Assembly (NCBI GenBank): GCA_032718475.1 | Contig: JAUCBJ010004829.1 | Span: 1 to 37,643 of the forward strand | Length of the DNA stretch: 37,643 bases | Direction: 5' to 3' | Source of the DNA: Nemertoderma westbladi | Taxonomy: Eukaryota; Xenacoelomorpha; Nemertodermatida; Nemertodermatidae | In this document: positions 22,101-34,552 of the stretch, piece by piece | Position numbering within the stretch: position 1 is the stretch's first letter | How the letters are laid out: every line of letters starts with the position of its first letter | Notes under the pieces: generated by a model | Databases searched by the model: none | What the model saw: only the letters and a program-made list of their open reading frames with translations | What the model was told of the DNA's origin: nothing | Made by a program: the position numbers and the translations under genes

Positions 22101-25100
22101 ATATACTCTTGACTCTCTGTATATTTGTATATACTCTTGACTCTCTGTATATTTGTATATACTCTTGACTCTCTGTACATTTGTATATACTCTAGACTCT
22201 CTGTATATTTTTATATACTCTTGACTCTCTGTATATTTGTATATACTCTTGACTCTCTGTACATTTGTATATACTCTAGACTCTCTGTATATTTGTATAT
22301 ACTCTAGACTCTGTATATTTGTATATACTCTAGACTCTCTGTATATTTGTATATACTCTTGACTCTCTGTATATTTGTATATACTCTTGACTCTCTGTAT
22401 ATTTGTATATACTCTTGACTCTCTGTATATTTGTATTTAATTTACTCTGTATATTTATACTCTAGACTCTCTGTATATTTGTATATACTCTTGACTCTCT
22501 GTATATTTGTATATACTCTAGACGCTCTGTGTATTTGTATATACTCTAGACTCTCTGTATATTTGTATATACTCTAGACTCTCAGTATATTTGTATATAA
22601 TTTACTCTGTATATTTGTGCTCTAGACTCTCTGTATATTTGTATATACTCTAGACTCTCTGTATATTTGTATATACTCTTGACTCTCTGTATATTTGTAT
22701 ATAATCTTGACTCTCTGTACATTTGTATATACTCTAGACTCTCGGTATATTTGTATATACTCTAGACTCTCTGTATATTTGTATATACTCTAGACGCTCT
22801 GTGTATTTGTATATACTCTTGACTCTCTGTATATTTGTATATACTCTAGACTCTCTGTATATTTGTATATACTCTAGACTCTCTGTATATTTGTATATAC
22901 TCTAGACTCTCTGTATATTTGTATATACTCTAGACTCTGTATATTTGTATATACTCTTGACTCTCAGTATATTTGTATATACTCTAGACTCTCTGTATAT
23001 TTGTATATACTCTTGACTCTCTGTATATTTGTATATACTCTAGACGCTCTGTGTATTTGTATATACTCTTGACTCTCTGTATATTTGTATATACTCTAGA
23101 CTCTCAGTATATTTGTATATAATTTACTCTGTATATTTATATTTAATTTACTCTGTATATTTGTACTCTAGACTCTCTGTATATTTGTATATACTCTTGA
23201 CTCTCTGTATATTTGTATAAACTCTAGACTCTCAGTATATTTGTATATAATTTACTCTGTATATTTGTATTTAATTTACTCTGTATATTTGTACTCTAGA
23301 CTCTCTGTATATTTGTATATACTCTTGACTCTCTGTATATTTGTATATACTCTAGACTCTCAGTATATTTGTATATAATTTACTCTGTATATTTGTATTT
23401 AATTTACTCTGTATATTTGTACTCTAGACTCTCTGTATATTTGTATATACTCTTGACTCTCTGTATATTTGTATATACTCTAGACTCTCAGTATATTTGT
23501 ATATAATTTACTCTGTATATTTGTATTTAATTTACTCTGTATATTTATACTCTAGACTCTCTGTATATTTGTATATACTCTTGACTCTCTGTATATTTGT
23601 ATATACTCTAGACGCTCTGTGTATTTGTATATACTCTAGACTCTCTGTATATTTGTATATACTCTAGACTCTCAGTATATTTGTATATAATTTACTCTGT
23701 ATATTTGTACTCTAGACTCTCTGTATATTTGTATATACTCTAGACTCTCTGTATATTTGTATATACTCTTGACTCTCTGTATATTTGTATATACTCTTGA
23801 CTCTCTGTATATTTGTATATACTCTAGACGCTCTGTGTATTTGTATATACTCTTGACTCTCTGCATATTTGTATATACTCTTGACTCTCTGTATATTTGT
23901 ATATACTCTTGACTCTCTGTATATTTGTATATACTCTAGACTCTCTGTATATTTGTATATACTCTAGACGCTCTGTGTATTTGTATATACTCTTGACTCT
24001 CTGTATATTTGTATATACTCTAGACTCTCAGTATATTTGTATATAATTTACTCTGTATATTTGTACTCTAGACTCTCTGTATATTTGTATATACTCTAGA
24101 CTCTCTGTATATTTGTATATACTCTTGACTCTCTGTATATTTGTATATACTCTTGACTCTCTGTACATTTGTATATACTCTAGACTCTCTGTATATTTGT
24201 ATATACTCTAGACTCTGTATATTTGTATATACTCTAGACTCTCTGTATATTTGTAGATACTCTTGACTATCTGTATATTTGTATATACTCTTGACTCTCT
24301 GTATATTTGTATATACTCTTGACTCTCTGTATATTTGTATTTAATTTACTCTGTATATTTATACTCTAGACTCTCTGTATATTTGTATATACTCTTGACT
24401 CTCTGTATATTTGTATATACTCTAGACGCTCTGTGTATTTGTATATACTCTAGACTCTCTGTATATTTGTATATACTCTAGACTCTCAGTATATTTGTAT
24501 ATAATTTACTCTGTATATTTGTACTCTAGACTCTCTGTATATTTGTATATACTCTAGACTCTCTGTATATTTGTATATACTCTTGACTCTCTGTATATTT
24601 GTATATAATCTTGACTCTCTGTACATTTGTATATACTCTAGACTCTCTGTATATTTGTATATACTCTAGACTCTCTGTATATTTGTATATACTCTAGACG
24701 CTCTGTGTATTTGTATATACTCTTGACTCTCTGTATATTTGTATATACTCTAGACTCTCAGTATATTTGTATATAATTTACTCTGTATATTTGTACTCTA
24801 GACTCTCTGTATATTTGTATATACTCTTGACTCTCTGTATATTTGTATGTACTCTAGACTCTCTGTATATTTGTATATACTCTTGACTCTCTGTATATTT
24901 GTATATACTCTTGACTCTCTGTACATTTGTATATACTCTAGACTCTCTGTATATTTGTATATACTCTAGACTCTGTATATTTGTATATACTCTAGACTCT
25001 CTGTATATTTGTATATACTCTTGACTCTCTGTATATTTGTATATACTCTTGACTCTCTGTATATTTGTATATACTCTTGACTCTCTGTATATTTGTATAT

Positions 25101-25490
25101 ACTCTTGACTCTCTGTATATTTGTATATACTCTTGACTCTCTGTACATTTGTATATACTCTAGACTCTCTGTATATTTGTATATACTCTTGACTCTCTGT
25201 ATATTTGTATATACTCTTGACTCTCTGTACATTTGTATATACTCTAGACTCTCTGTATATTTGTATATACTCTAGACTCTGTATATTTGTATATACTCTA
25301 GACTCTCTGTATATTTGTATATACTCTTGACTCTCTGTATATTTGTATATACTCTTGACTCTCTGTATATTTGTATATACTCTTGACTCTCTGTATATTT
25401 GTATTTAATTTACTCTGTATATTTATACTCTAGACTCTCTGTATATTTGTATATACTCTTGACTCTCTGTATATTTGTATATACTCTAGA
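19191..25490. repeat. Higher-order blocks 4 and 5 (copy of blocks 2 and 3)
   Basis: Block 4 carries the atactaactcttg segment (about 21905) and block 5 lacks it, exactly as in blocks 2 and 3. Markers recur at offsets of 6,251-6,252 bp (block 2 to 4) and 6,280 bp (block 3 to 5). The pair therefore looks duplicated as one unit of about 6.25 kb. Private changes include a run of extra t near 19504, tttttatatac near 22209 and tttgtagatac near 24254. Confidence 0.7.
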
Positions 25491-28400
25491 CGCTCTGTGT
25501 ATTTGTATATACTCTTGACTCTCTGTATATTTGTATATACTCTAGACTCTCAGTATATTTGTATATAATTTACTCTGTATATTTGTATTTAATTTACTCT
25601 GTATATTTGTACTCTAGACTCTCTGTATATTTGTATATACTCTTGACTCTCTGTATATTTGTATATACTCTAGACTCTCAGTATATTTGTATATAATTTA
25701 CTCTGTATATTTGTATTTAATTTACTCTGTATATTTATACTCTAGACTCTCTGTATATTTGTATATACTCTTGACTCTCTGTATATTTGTATATACTCTA
25801 GACGCTCTGTGTATTTGTATATACTCTAGACTCTCTGTATATTTGTATATACTCTAGACTCTCAGTATATTTGTATATAATTTACTCTGTATATTTGTAC
25901 TCTAGACTCTCTGTATATTTGTATATACTCTAGACTCTCTGTATATTTGTATATACTCTTGACTCTCTGTATATTTGTATATACTCTTGACTCTCTGTAT
26001 ATTTGTATATACTCTAGACGCTCTGTGTATTTGTATATACTCTTGACTCTCTGCATATTTGTATATACTCTTGACTCTCTGTATATTTGTATATACTCTT
26101 GACTCTCTGTATATTTGTATATACTCTAGACTCTCTGTATATTTGTATATACTCTAGACGCTCTGTGTATTTGTATATACTCTTGACTCTCTGTATATTT
26201 GTATATACTCTAGACTCTCAGTATATTTGTATATAATTTACTCTGTATATTTGTACTCTAGACTCTCTGTATATTTGTATATACTCTAGACTCTCTGTAT
26301 ATTTGTATATACTCTTGACTCTCTGTATATTTGTATATACTCTTGACTCTCTGTACATTTGTATATACTCTAGACTCTCTGTATATTTGTATATACTCTA
26401 GACTCTGTATATTTGTATATACTCTAGACTCTCTGTATATTTGTATATACTCTTGACTATCTGTATATTTGTATATACTCTTGACTCTCTGTATATTTGT
26501 ATATACTCTTGACTCTCTGTATATTTGTATTTAATTTACTCTGTATATTTATACTCTAGACTCTCTGTATATTTGTATATACTCTTGACTCTCTGTATAT
26601 TTGTATATACTCTAGACGCTCTGTGTATTTGTATATACTCTAGACTCTCTGTATATTTGTATATACTCTAGACTCTCAGTATATTTGTATATAATTTACT
26701 CTGTATATTTGTACTCTAGACTCTCTGTATATTTGTATATACTCTAGACTCTCTGTATATTTGTATATACTCTTGACTCTCTGTATATTTGTATATAATC
26801 TTGACTCTCTGTACATTTGTATATACTCTAGACTCTCTGTATATTTGTATATACTCTAGACTCTCTGTATATTTGTATATACTCTAGACGCTCTGTGTAT
26901 TTGTATATACTCTTGACTCTCTGTATATTTGTATATACTCTAGACTCTCAGTATATTTGTATATAATTTACTCTGTATATTTGTACTCTAGACTCTCTGT
27001 ATATTTGTATATACTCTTGACTCTCTGTATATTTGTATGTACTCTAGACTCTCTGTATATTTGTATATACTCTTGACTCTCTGTATATTTGTATATACTC
27101 TTGACTCTCTGTACATTTGTATATACTCTAGACTCTCTGTATATTTGTATATACTCTAGACTCTGTATATTTGTATATACTCTAGACTCTCTGTATATTT
27201 GTATATACTCTTGACTCTCTGTATATTTGTATATACTCTTGACTCTCTGTATATTTGTATATACTCTTGACTCTCTGTATATTTGTATATACTCTTGACT
27301 CTCTGTATATTTGTATATACTCTTGACTCTCTGTACATTTGTATATACTCTAGACTCTCTGTATATTTGTATATACTCTTGACTCTCTGTATATTTGTAT
27401 ATACTCTTGACTCTCTGTACATTTGTATATACTCTAGACTCTCTGTATATTTGTATATACTCTAGACTCTGTATATTTGTATATACTCTAGACTCTCTGT
27501 ATATTTGTATATACTCTTGACTCTCTGTATATTTGTATATACTCTTGACTCTCTGTATATTTGTATATACTCTTGACTCTCTGTATATTTGTATTTAATT
27601 TACTCTGTATATTTATACTCTAGACTCTCTGTATATTTGTATATACTCTTGACTCTCTGTATATTTGTATATACTCTAGACGCTCTGTGTATTTATATAT
27701 ACTCTAGACTCTCTGTATATTTGTATATACTCTAGACTCTCAGTATATTTGTATATAATTTACTCTGTATATTTGTGCTCTAGACTCTCTGTATATTTGT
27801 ATATACTCTAGACTCTCTGTATATTTGTATATACTCTTGACTCTCTGTATATTTGTATATAATCTTGACTCTCTGTACATTTGTATATACTCTAGACTCT
27901 CGGTATATTTGTATATACTCTAGACTCTCTGTATATTTGTATATACTCTAGACGCTCTGTGTATTTATATATACTCTTGACTCTCTGTATATTTGTATAT
28001 ACTCTAGACTCTCTGTATATTTGTATATACTCTTGACTCTCTGTATATTTGTATATACTCTTGACTCTCTGTATATTTGTATATACTCTTGACTCTCTGT
28101 ATATTTGTATGTACTCTAGACTCTCTGTATATTTGTATATACTCTTGACTCTCTGTATATTTGTATATACTCTTGACTCTCTGTACATTTGTATATACTC
28201 TAGACTCTCTGTATATTTGTATATACTCTTGACTCTCTGTATATTTGTATATAATCTTGACTCTCTGTACATTTGTATATACTCTTGACTCTCTGTATAT
28301 TTGTATATACTCTTGACTCTCTGTACATTTGTATATACTCTAGACTCTCTGTATATTTGTATATACTCTAGACTCTCAGTATATTTGTATATAATTTACT

Positions 28401-28864
28401 CTGTATATTTGTATTTAATTTACTCTGTATATTTGTATATACTCTTGACTCTCTGTATATTTGTATATACTCTAGACGCTCTGTGTATTTGTATATACTC
28501 TTGACTCTCTGTATATTTGTATATACTCTAGACTCTCAGTATATTTGTATATAATTTACTCTGTATATTTATATTTAATTTACTCTGTATATTTGTACTC
28601 TAGACTCTCTGTATATTTGTATATACTCTTGACTCTCTGTATATTTGTATATACTCTAGACTCTCAGTATATTTGTATATAATTTACTCTGTATATTTGT
28701 ATTTAATTTACTCTGTATATTTGTACTCTAGACTCTCTGTATATTTGTATATACTCTTGACTCTCTGTATATTTGTATATACTCTAGACTCTCAGTATAT
28801 TTGTATATAATTTACTCTGTATATTTGTATTTAATTTACTCTGTATATTTATACTCTAGACTCT
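25491..28864. repeat. Higher-order block 6
   Basis: It enters after a gacgct unit with a jump past the tttgtataaactct region. It then matches block 1 at a constant offset of 16,488 bp across markers from 9374 to about 11813 of block 1, so about 2.4 kb shows no net indel. Two gtatttatatatac variants (about 27690 and 27966) are private to it. Confidence 0.7.
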
Positions 28865-31800
28865 CTGTATATATGTATATACTCTTGACTCTCTGTATAT
28901 TTGTATATACTCTAGACGCTCTGTGTATTTGTATATACTCTTGACTCTCTGTATATTTGTATATACTCTAGACTCTCAGTATATTTGTATATAATTTACT
29001 CTGTATATTTATATTTAATTTACTCTGTATATTTGTACTCTAGACTCTCTGTATATTTGTATATACTCTTGACTCTCTGTATATTTGTATATACTCTAGA
29101 CGCTCTGTGTATTTGTATATACTCTTGACTCTCTGTATATTTGTATATACTCTAGACGCTCTGTGTATTTGTATATACTCTTGACTCTCTGTATATTTGT
29201 ATATACTCTTGACTCTCTGTATATTTGTATATACTCTAGACGCTCTGTGTATTTGTATATACTCTTGACTCTCTGTATATTTGTATATACTCTAGACTCT
29301 CAGTATATTTGTATATACTCTAGACTCTCAGTATATTTGTATATACTCTAGACTCTCAGTATATTTGTATATACTCTAGACTCTCAGTATATTTGTATAT
29401 ACTCTTGACTCTCTGTATATTTGTATATACTCTAGACGCTCTGTGTATTTGTATATACTCTTGACTCTCTGTATATTTGTATATACTCTTGACTCTCTGT
29501 ATATTTGTATATACTCTAGACGCTCTGTGTATTTGTATATACTCTTGACTCTCTGTATATTTGTATATACTCTAGACTCTCAGTATATTTGTATATACTC
29601 TAGACTCTCAGTATATTTGTATATACTCTAGACTCTGTATATTTGTATATACTCTAGACTCTCTGTATATTTGTATATACTCTAGACTCTCTGTATATTT
29701 GTATATACTCTAGACTCTGTATATTTGTATATACTCTAGACTCTCTGTATATTTGTATATACTCTAGACTCTCTGTATATTTGTATATACTCTAGACTCT
29801 GTATATTTGTATATACTCTAGACTCTCTGTATATTTGTATATACTCTAGACTCTCTGTATATTTGTATATACTCTAGACTCTGTATATTTGTATATACTC
29901 TAGACTCTCTGTATATTTGTATATACTCTAGACTCTGTATATTTGTATATACTCTAGACTCTCTGTATATTTGTATATACTCTAGACTCTCTGTATATTT
30001 GTATATACTCTAGACTCTGTATATTTGCATATACTCTTGACTCTCAGTATATTTGTATATACTCTAGACTCTCTGTATATTTGTATATACTCTTGACTCT
30101 CTGTATATTTGTATATACTCTAGACGCTCTGTGTATTTGTATATACTCTTGACTCTCTGTATATTTGTATATACTCTAGACTCTCAGTATATTTGTATAT
30201 AATTTACTCTGTATATTTATATTTAATTTACTCTGTATATTTGTACTCTAGACTCTCTGTATATTTGTATATACTCTTGACTCTCTGTATATTTGTATAA
30301 ACTCTAGACTCTCAGTATATTTGTATATAATTTACTCTGTATATTTGTATTTAATTTACTCTGTATATTTGTACTCTAGACTCTCTGTATATTTGTATAT
30401 ACTCTTGACTCTCTGTATATTTGTATATACTCTAGACTCTCAGTATATTTGTATATAATTTACTCTGTATATTTGTATTTAATTTACTCTGTATATTTGT
30501 ACTCTAGACTCTCTGTATATTTGTATATACTCTTGACTCTCTGTATATTTGTATATACTCTAGACTCTCAGTATATTTGTATATAATTTACTCTGTATAT
30601 TTGTATTTAATTTACTCTGTATATTTATACTCTAGACTCTCTGTATATTTGTATATACTCTTGACTCTCTGTATATTTGTATATACTCTAGACGCTCTGT
30701 GTATTTGTATATACTCTAGACTCTCTGTATATTTGTATATACTCTAGACTCTCAGTATATTTGTATATAATTTACTCTGTATATTTGTACTCTAGACTCT
30801 CTGTATATTTGTATATACTCTAGACTCTCTGTATATTTGTATATACTCTTGACTCTCTGTATATTTGTATATACTCTTGACTCTCTGTATATTTGTATAT
30901 ACTCTAGACGCTCTGTGTATTTGTATATACTCTTGACTCTCTGCATATTTGTATATACTCTTGACTCTCTGTATATTTGTATATACTCTTGACTCTCTGT
31001 ATATTTGTATATACTCTAGACTCTCTGTATATTTGTATATACTCTAGACGCTCTGTGTATTTGTATATACTCTTGACTCTCTGTATATTTGTATATACTC
31101 TAGACTCTCAGTATATTTGTATATAATTTACTCTGTATATTTGTACTCTAGACTCTCTGTATATTTGTATATACTCTAGACTCTCTGTATATTTGTATAT
31201 ACTCTTGACTCTCTGTATATTTGTATATACTCTTGACTCTCTGTACATTTGTATATACTCTAGACTCTCTGTATATTTGTATATACTCTAGACTCTGTAT
31301 ATTTGTATATACTCTAGACTCTCTGTATATTTGTATATACTCTTGACTATCTGTATATTTGTATATACTCTTGACTCTCTGTATATTTGTATATACTCTT
31401 GACTCTCTGTATATTTGTATTTAATTTACTCTGTATATTTATACTCTAGACTCTCTGTATATTTGTATATACTCTTGACTCTCTGTATATTTGTATATAC
31501 TCTAGACTCTCAGTATATTTGTATATAATTTACTCTGTATATTTGTATTTAATTTACTCTGTATATTTGTACTCTAGACTCTCTGTATATTTGTATATAC
31601 TCTTGACTCTCTGTATATTTGTATATACTCTAGACTCTCAGTATATTTGTATATAATTTACTCTGTATATTTGTATTTAATTTACTCTGTATATTTATAC
31701 TCTAGACTCTCTGTATATATGTATATACTCTTGACTCTCTGTATATTTGTATATACTCTAGACGCTCTGTGTATTTGTATATACTCTTGACTCTCTGTAT

Positions 31801-34499
31801 ATTTGTATATACTCTAGACTCTCAGTATATTTGTATATAATTTACTCTGTATATTTATATTTAATTTACTCTGTATATTTGTACTCTAGACTCTCTGTAT
31901 ATTTGTATATACTCTTGACTCTCTGTATATTTGTATATACTCTAGACGCTCTGTGTATTTGTATATACTCTTGACTCTCTGTATATTTGTATATACTCTA
32001 GACGCTCTGTGTATTTGTATATACTCTTGACTCTCTGTATATTTGTATATACTCTTGACTCTCTGTATATTTGTATATACTCTAGACGCTCTGTGTATTT
32101 GTATATACTCTTGACTCTCTGTATATTTGTATATACTCTAGACTCTCAGTATATTTGTATATACTCTAGACTCTCAGTATATTTGTATATACTCTAGACT
32201 CTCAGTATATTTGTATATACTCTAGACTCTCAGTATATTTGTATATACTCTAGACTCTCTGTATATTTGTATATACTCTAGACTCTGTATATTTGTATAT
32301 ACTCTAGACTCTCTGTATATTTGTATATACTCTAGACTCTCTGTATATTTGTATATACTCTAGACTCTGTATATTTGTATATACTCTAGACTCTCTGTAT
32401 ATTTGTATATACTCTAGACTCTCTGTATATTTGTATATACTCTAGACTCTGTATATTTGTATATACTCTAGACTCTCTGTATATTTGTATATACTCTAGA
32501 CTCTGTATATTTGTATATACTCTAGACTCTCTGTATATTTGTATATACTCTAGACTCTCTGTATATTTGTATATACTCTAGACTCTGTATATTTGCATAT
32601 ACTCTTGACTCTCAGTATATTTGTATATACTCTAGACTCTCTGTATATTTGTATATACTCTTGACTCTCTGTATATTTGTATATACTCTAGACGCTCTGT
32701 GTATTTGTATATACTCTTGACTCTCTGTATATTTGTATATACTCTAGACTCTCAGTATATTTGTATATAATTTACTCTGTATATTTATATTTAATTTACT
32801 CTGTATATTTGTACTCTAGACTCTCTGTATATTTGTATATACTCTTGACTCTCTGTATATTTGTATAAACTCTAGACTCTCAGTATATTTGTATATAATT
32901 TACTCTGTATATTTGTATTTAATTTACTCTGTATATTTGTACTCTAGACTCTCTGTATATTTGTATATACTCTTGACTCTCTGTATATTTGTATATACTC
33001 TAGACTCTCAGTATATTTGTATATAATTTACTCTGTATATTTGTATTTAATTTACTCTGTATATTTGTACTCTAGACTCTCTGTATATTTGTATATACTC
33101 TTGACTCTCTGTATATTTGTATATACTCTAGACTCTCAGTATATTTGTATATAATTTACTCTGTATATTTGTATTTAATTTACTCTGTATATTTATACTC
33201 TAGACTCTCTGTATATTTGTATATACTCTTGACTCTCTGTATATTTGTATATACTCTAGACGCTCTGTGTATTTGTATATACTCTAGACTCTCTGTATAT
33301 TTGTATATACTCTAGACTCTCAGTATATTTGTATATAATTTACTCTGTATATTTGTACTCTAGACTCTCTGTATATTTGTATATACTCTAGACTCTCTGT
33401 ATATTTGTATATACTCTTGACTCTCTGTATATTTGTATATACTCTTGACTCTCTGTATATTTGTATATACTCTAGACGCTCTGTGTATTTGTATATACTC
33501 TTGACTCTCTGCATATTTGTATATACTCTTGACTCTCTGTATATTTGTATATACTCTTGACTCTCTGTATATTTGTATATACTCTAGACTCTCTGTATAT
33601 TTGTATATACTCTAGACGCTCTGTGTATTTGTATATACTCTTGACTCTCTGTATATTTGTATATACTCTAGACTCTCAGTATATTTGTATATAATTTACT
33701 CTGTATATTTGTACTCTAGACTCTCTGTATATTTGTATATACTCTAGACTCTCTGTATATTTGTATATACTCTTGACTCTCTGTATATTTGTATATACTC
33801 TTGACTCTCTGTACATTTGTATATACTCTAGACTCTCTGTATATTTGTATATACTCTAGACTCTGTATATTTGTATATACTCTAGACTCTCTGTATATTT
33901 GTATATACTCTTGACTATCTGTATATTTGTATATACTCTTGACTCTCTGTATATTTGTATATACTCTTGACTCTCTGTATATTTGTATTTAATTTACTCT
34001 GTATATTTATACTCTAGACTCTCTGTATATTTGTATATACTCTTGACTCTCTGTATATTTGTATATACTCTAGACTCTCAGTATATTTGTATATAATTTA
34101 CTCTGTATATTTGTATTTAATTTACTCTGTATATTTGTACTCTAGACTCTCTGTATATTTGTATATACTCTTGACTCTCTGTATATTTGTATATACTCTA
34201 GACTCTCAGTATATTTGTATATAATTTACTCTGTATATTTGTATTTAATTTACTCTGTATATTTATACTCTAGACTCTCTGTATATATGTATATACTCTT
34301 GACTCTCTGTATATTTGTATATACTCTAGACGCTCTGTGTATTTGTATATACTCTTGACTCTCTGTATATTTGTATATACTCTAGACTCTCAGTATATTT
34401 GTATATAATTTACTCTGTATATTTATATTTAATTTACTCTGTATATTTGTACTCTAGACTCTCTGTATATTTGTATATACTCTAGACTCTGTATATTTG
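28865..34499. repeat. Higher-order blocks 7, 8 and partial 9
   Basis: The tatatatgtatatactc marker occurs at 28865, 31711 and 34279. Blocks 7 and 8 share a tttgcatatactc variant (30024 and 32592) not seen elsewhere in the array. Three independent markers show the same 2,568-bp offset (30024 to 32592, 30752 to 33320, 31711 to 34279). Block 9 is cut after about 220 bp by the reverse-transcriptase insertion. Confidence 0.75.
34491..34499 (+). repeat. Left copy of the candidate target-site duplication
   Basis: gtatatttg abuts the insert here and recurs at 36291-36299 on the far side. The array resumes with bases it had already used, which is what a 9-bp duplication predicts. Up to three bases (gta) could instead belong to the (TAG)n tail, leaving at least 6 bp. 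Confidence 0.7.
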
Positions 34500-34500
34500 C

Positions 34501-34552
34501 TGGGCGGAAAAGCCAACTGGGCGGAAAAGGCTTACTGGGCGGAAAAGCCAAC
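34501..34552 (+). repeat. Three tandem copies of a 17-18 bp unit at the LINE 5' junction
   Basis: Units at 34501-34517 (17 bp), 34518-34535 (18 bp) and 34536-34552 (17 bp) each begin tgggcggaaaag. Copies 2 and 3 read TGRK in the reverse-transcriptase frame. TGRK is expected once in the linker of this family, so the extra copies probably arose at the insertion junction. Confidence 0.9.

Larger units (their letters stand above)
5365..34499. repeat. Giant 28-bp satellite array (about 29 kb) with higher-order structure
   Basis: The basic monomer is 28 bp: the core gtatatttgtatatac followed by tctagactctct or tcttgactctct. It is about 29% GC. Recurrent forms include a 26-bp monomer lacking one ct, a gacgctctgtgtatttg form, a gtacatttg form, a tatatatgtat form, and a cassette of three consecutive 24-bp monomers carrying aatttact. 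The array holds about one thousand monomers. Its edges are more diverged than its centre. The many ORFs of 60-126 codons on both strands are by-products: 28 is not a multiple of 3, so three monomers give a 28-residue peptide period, and swapping tctaga for tcttga opens or closes frames. No start context, domain or composition supports a protein. Confidence 0.98.

Noticed and set aside
5365-34499. CRISPR-like array
   Set aside because: Monomers are contiguous with no unique spacers, the variation is shared between units, and the host is eukaryotic.
6004-34500. Numerous ORFs of 60-126 codons on both strands with Tyr/Leu/Ile-rich or Tyr/Arg/Ser-rich repetitive peptides
   Set aside because: They follow from the 28-bp period read in successive frames and from tctaga/tcttga alternation. 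They recur with the satellite blocks, have no distinct start context, and the peptides exist on both strands at once.
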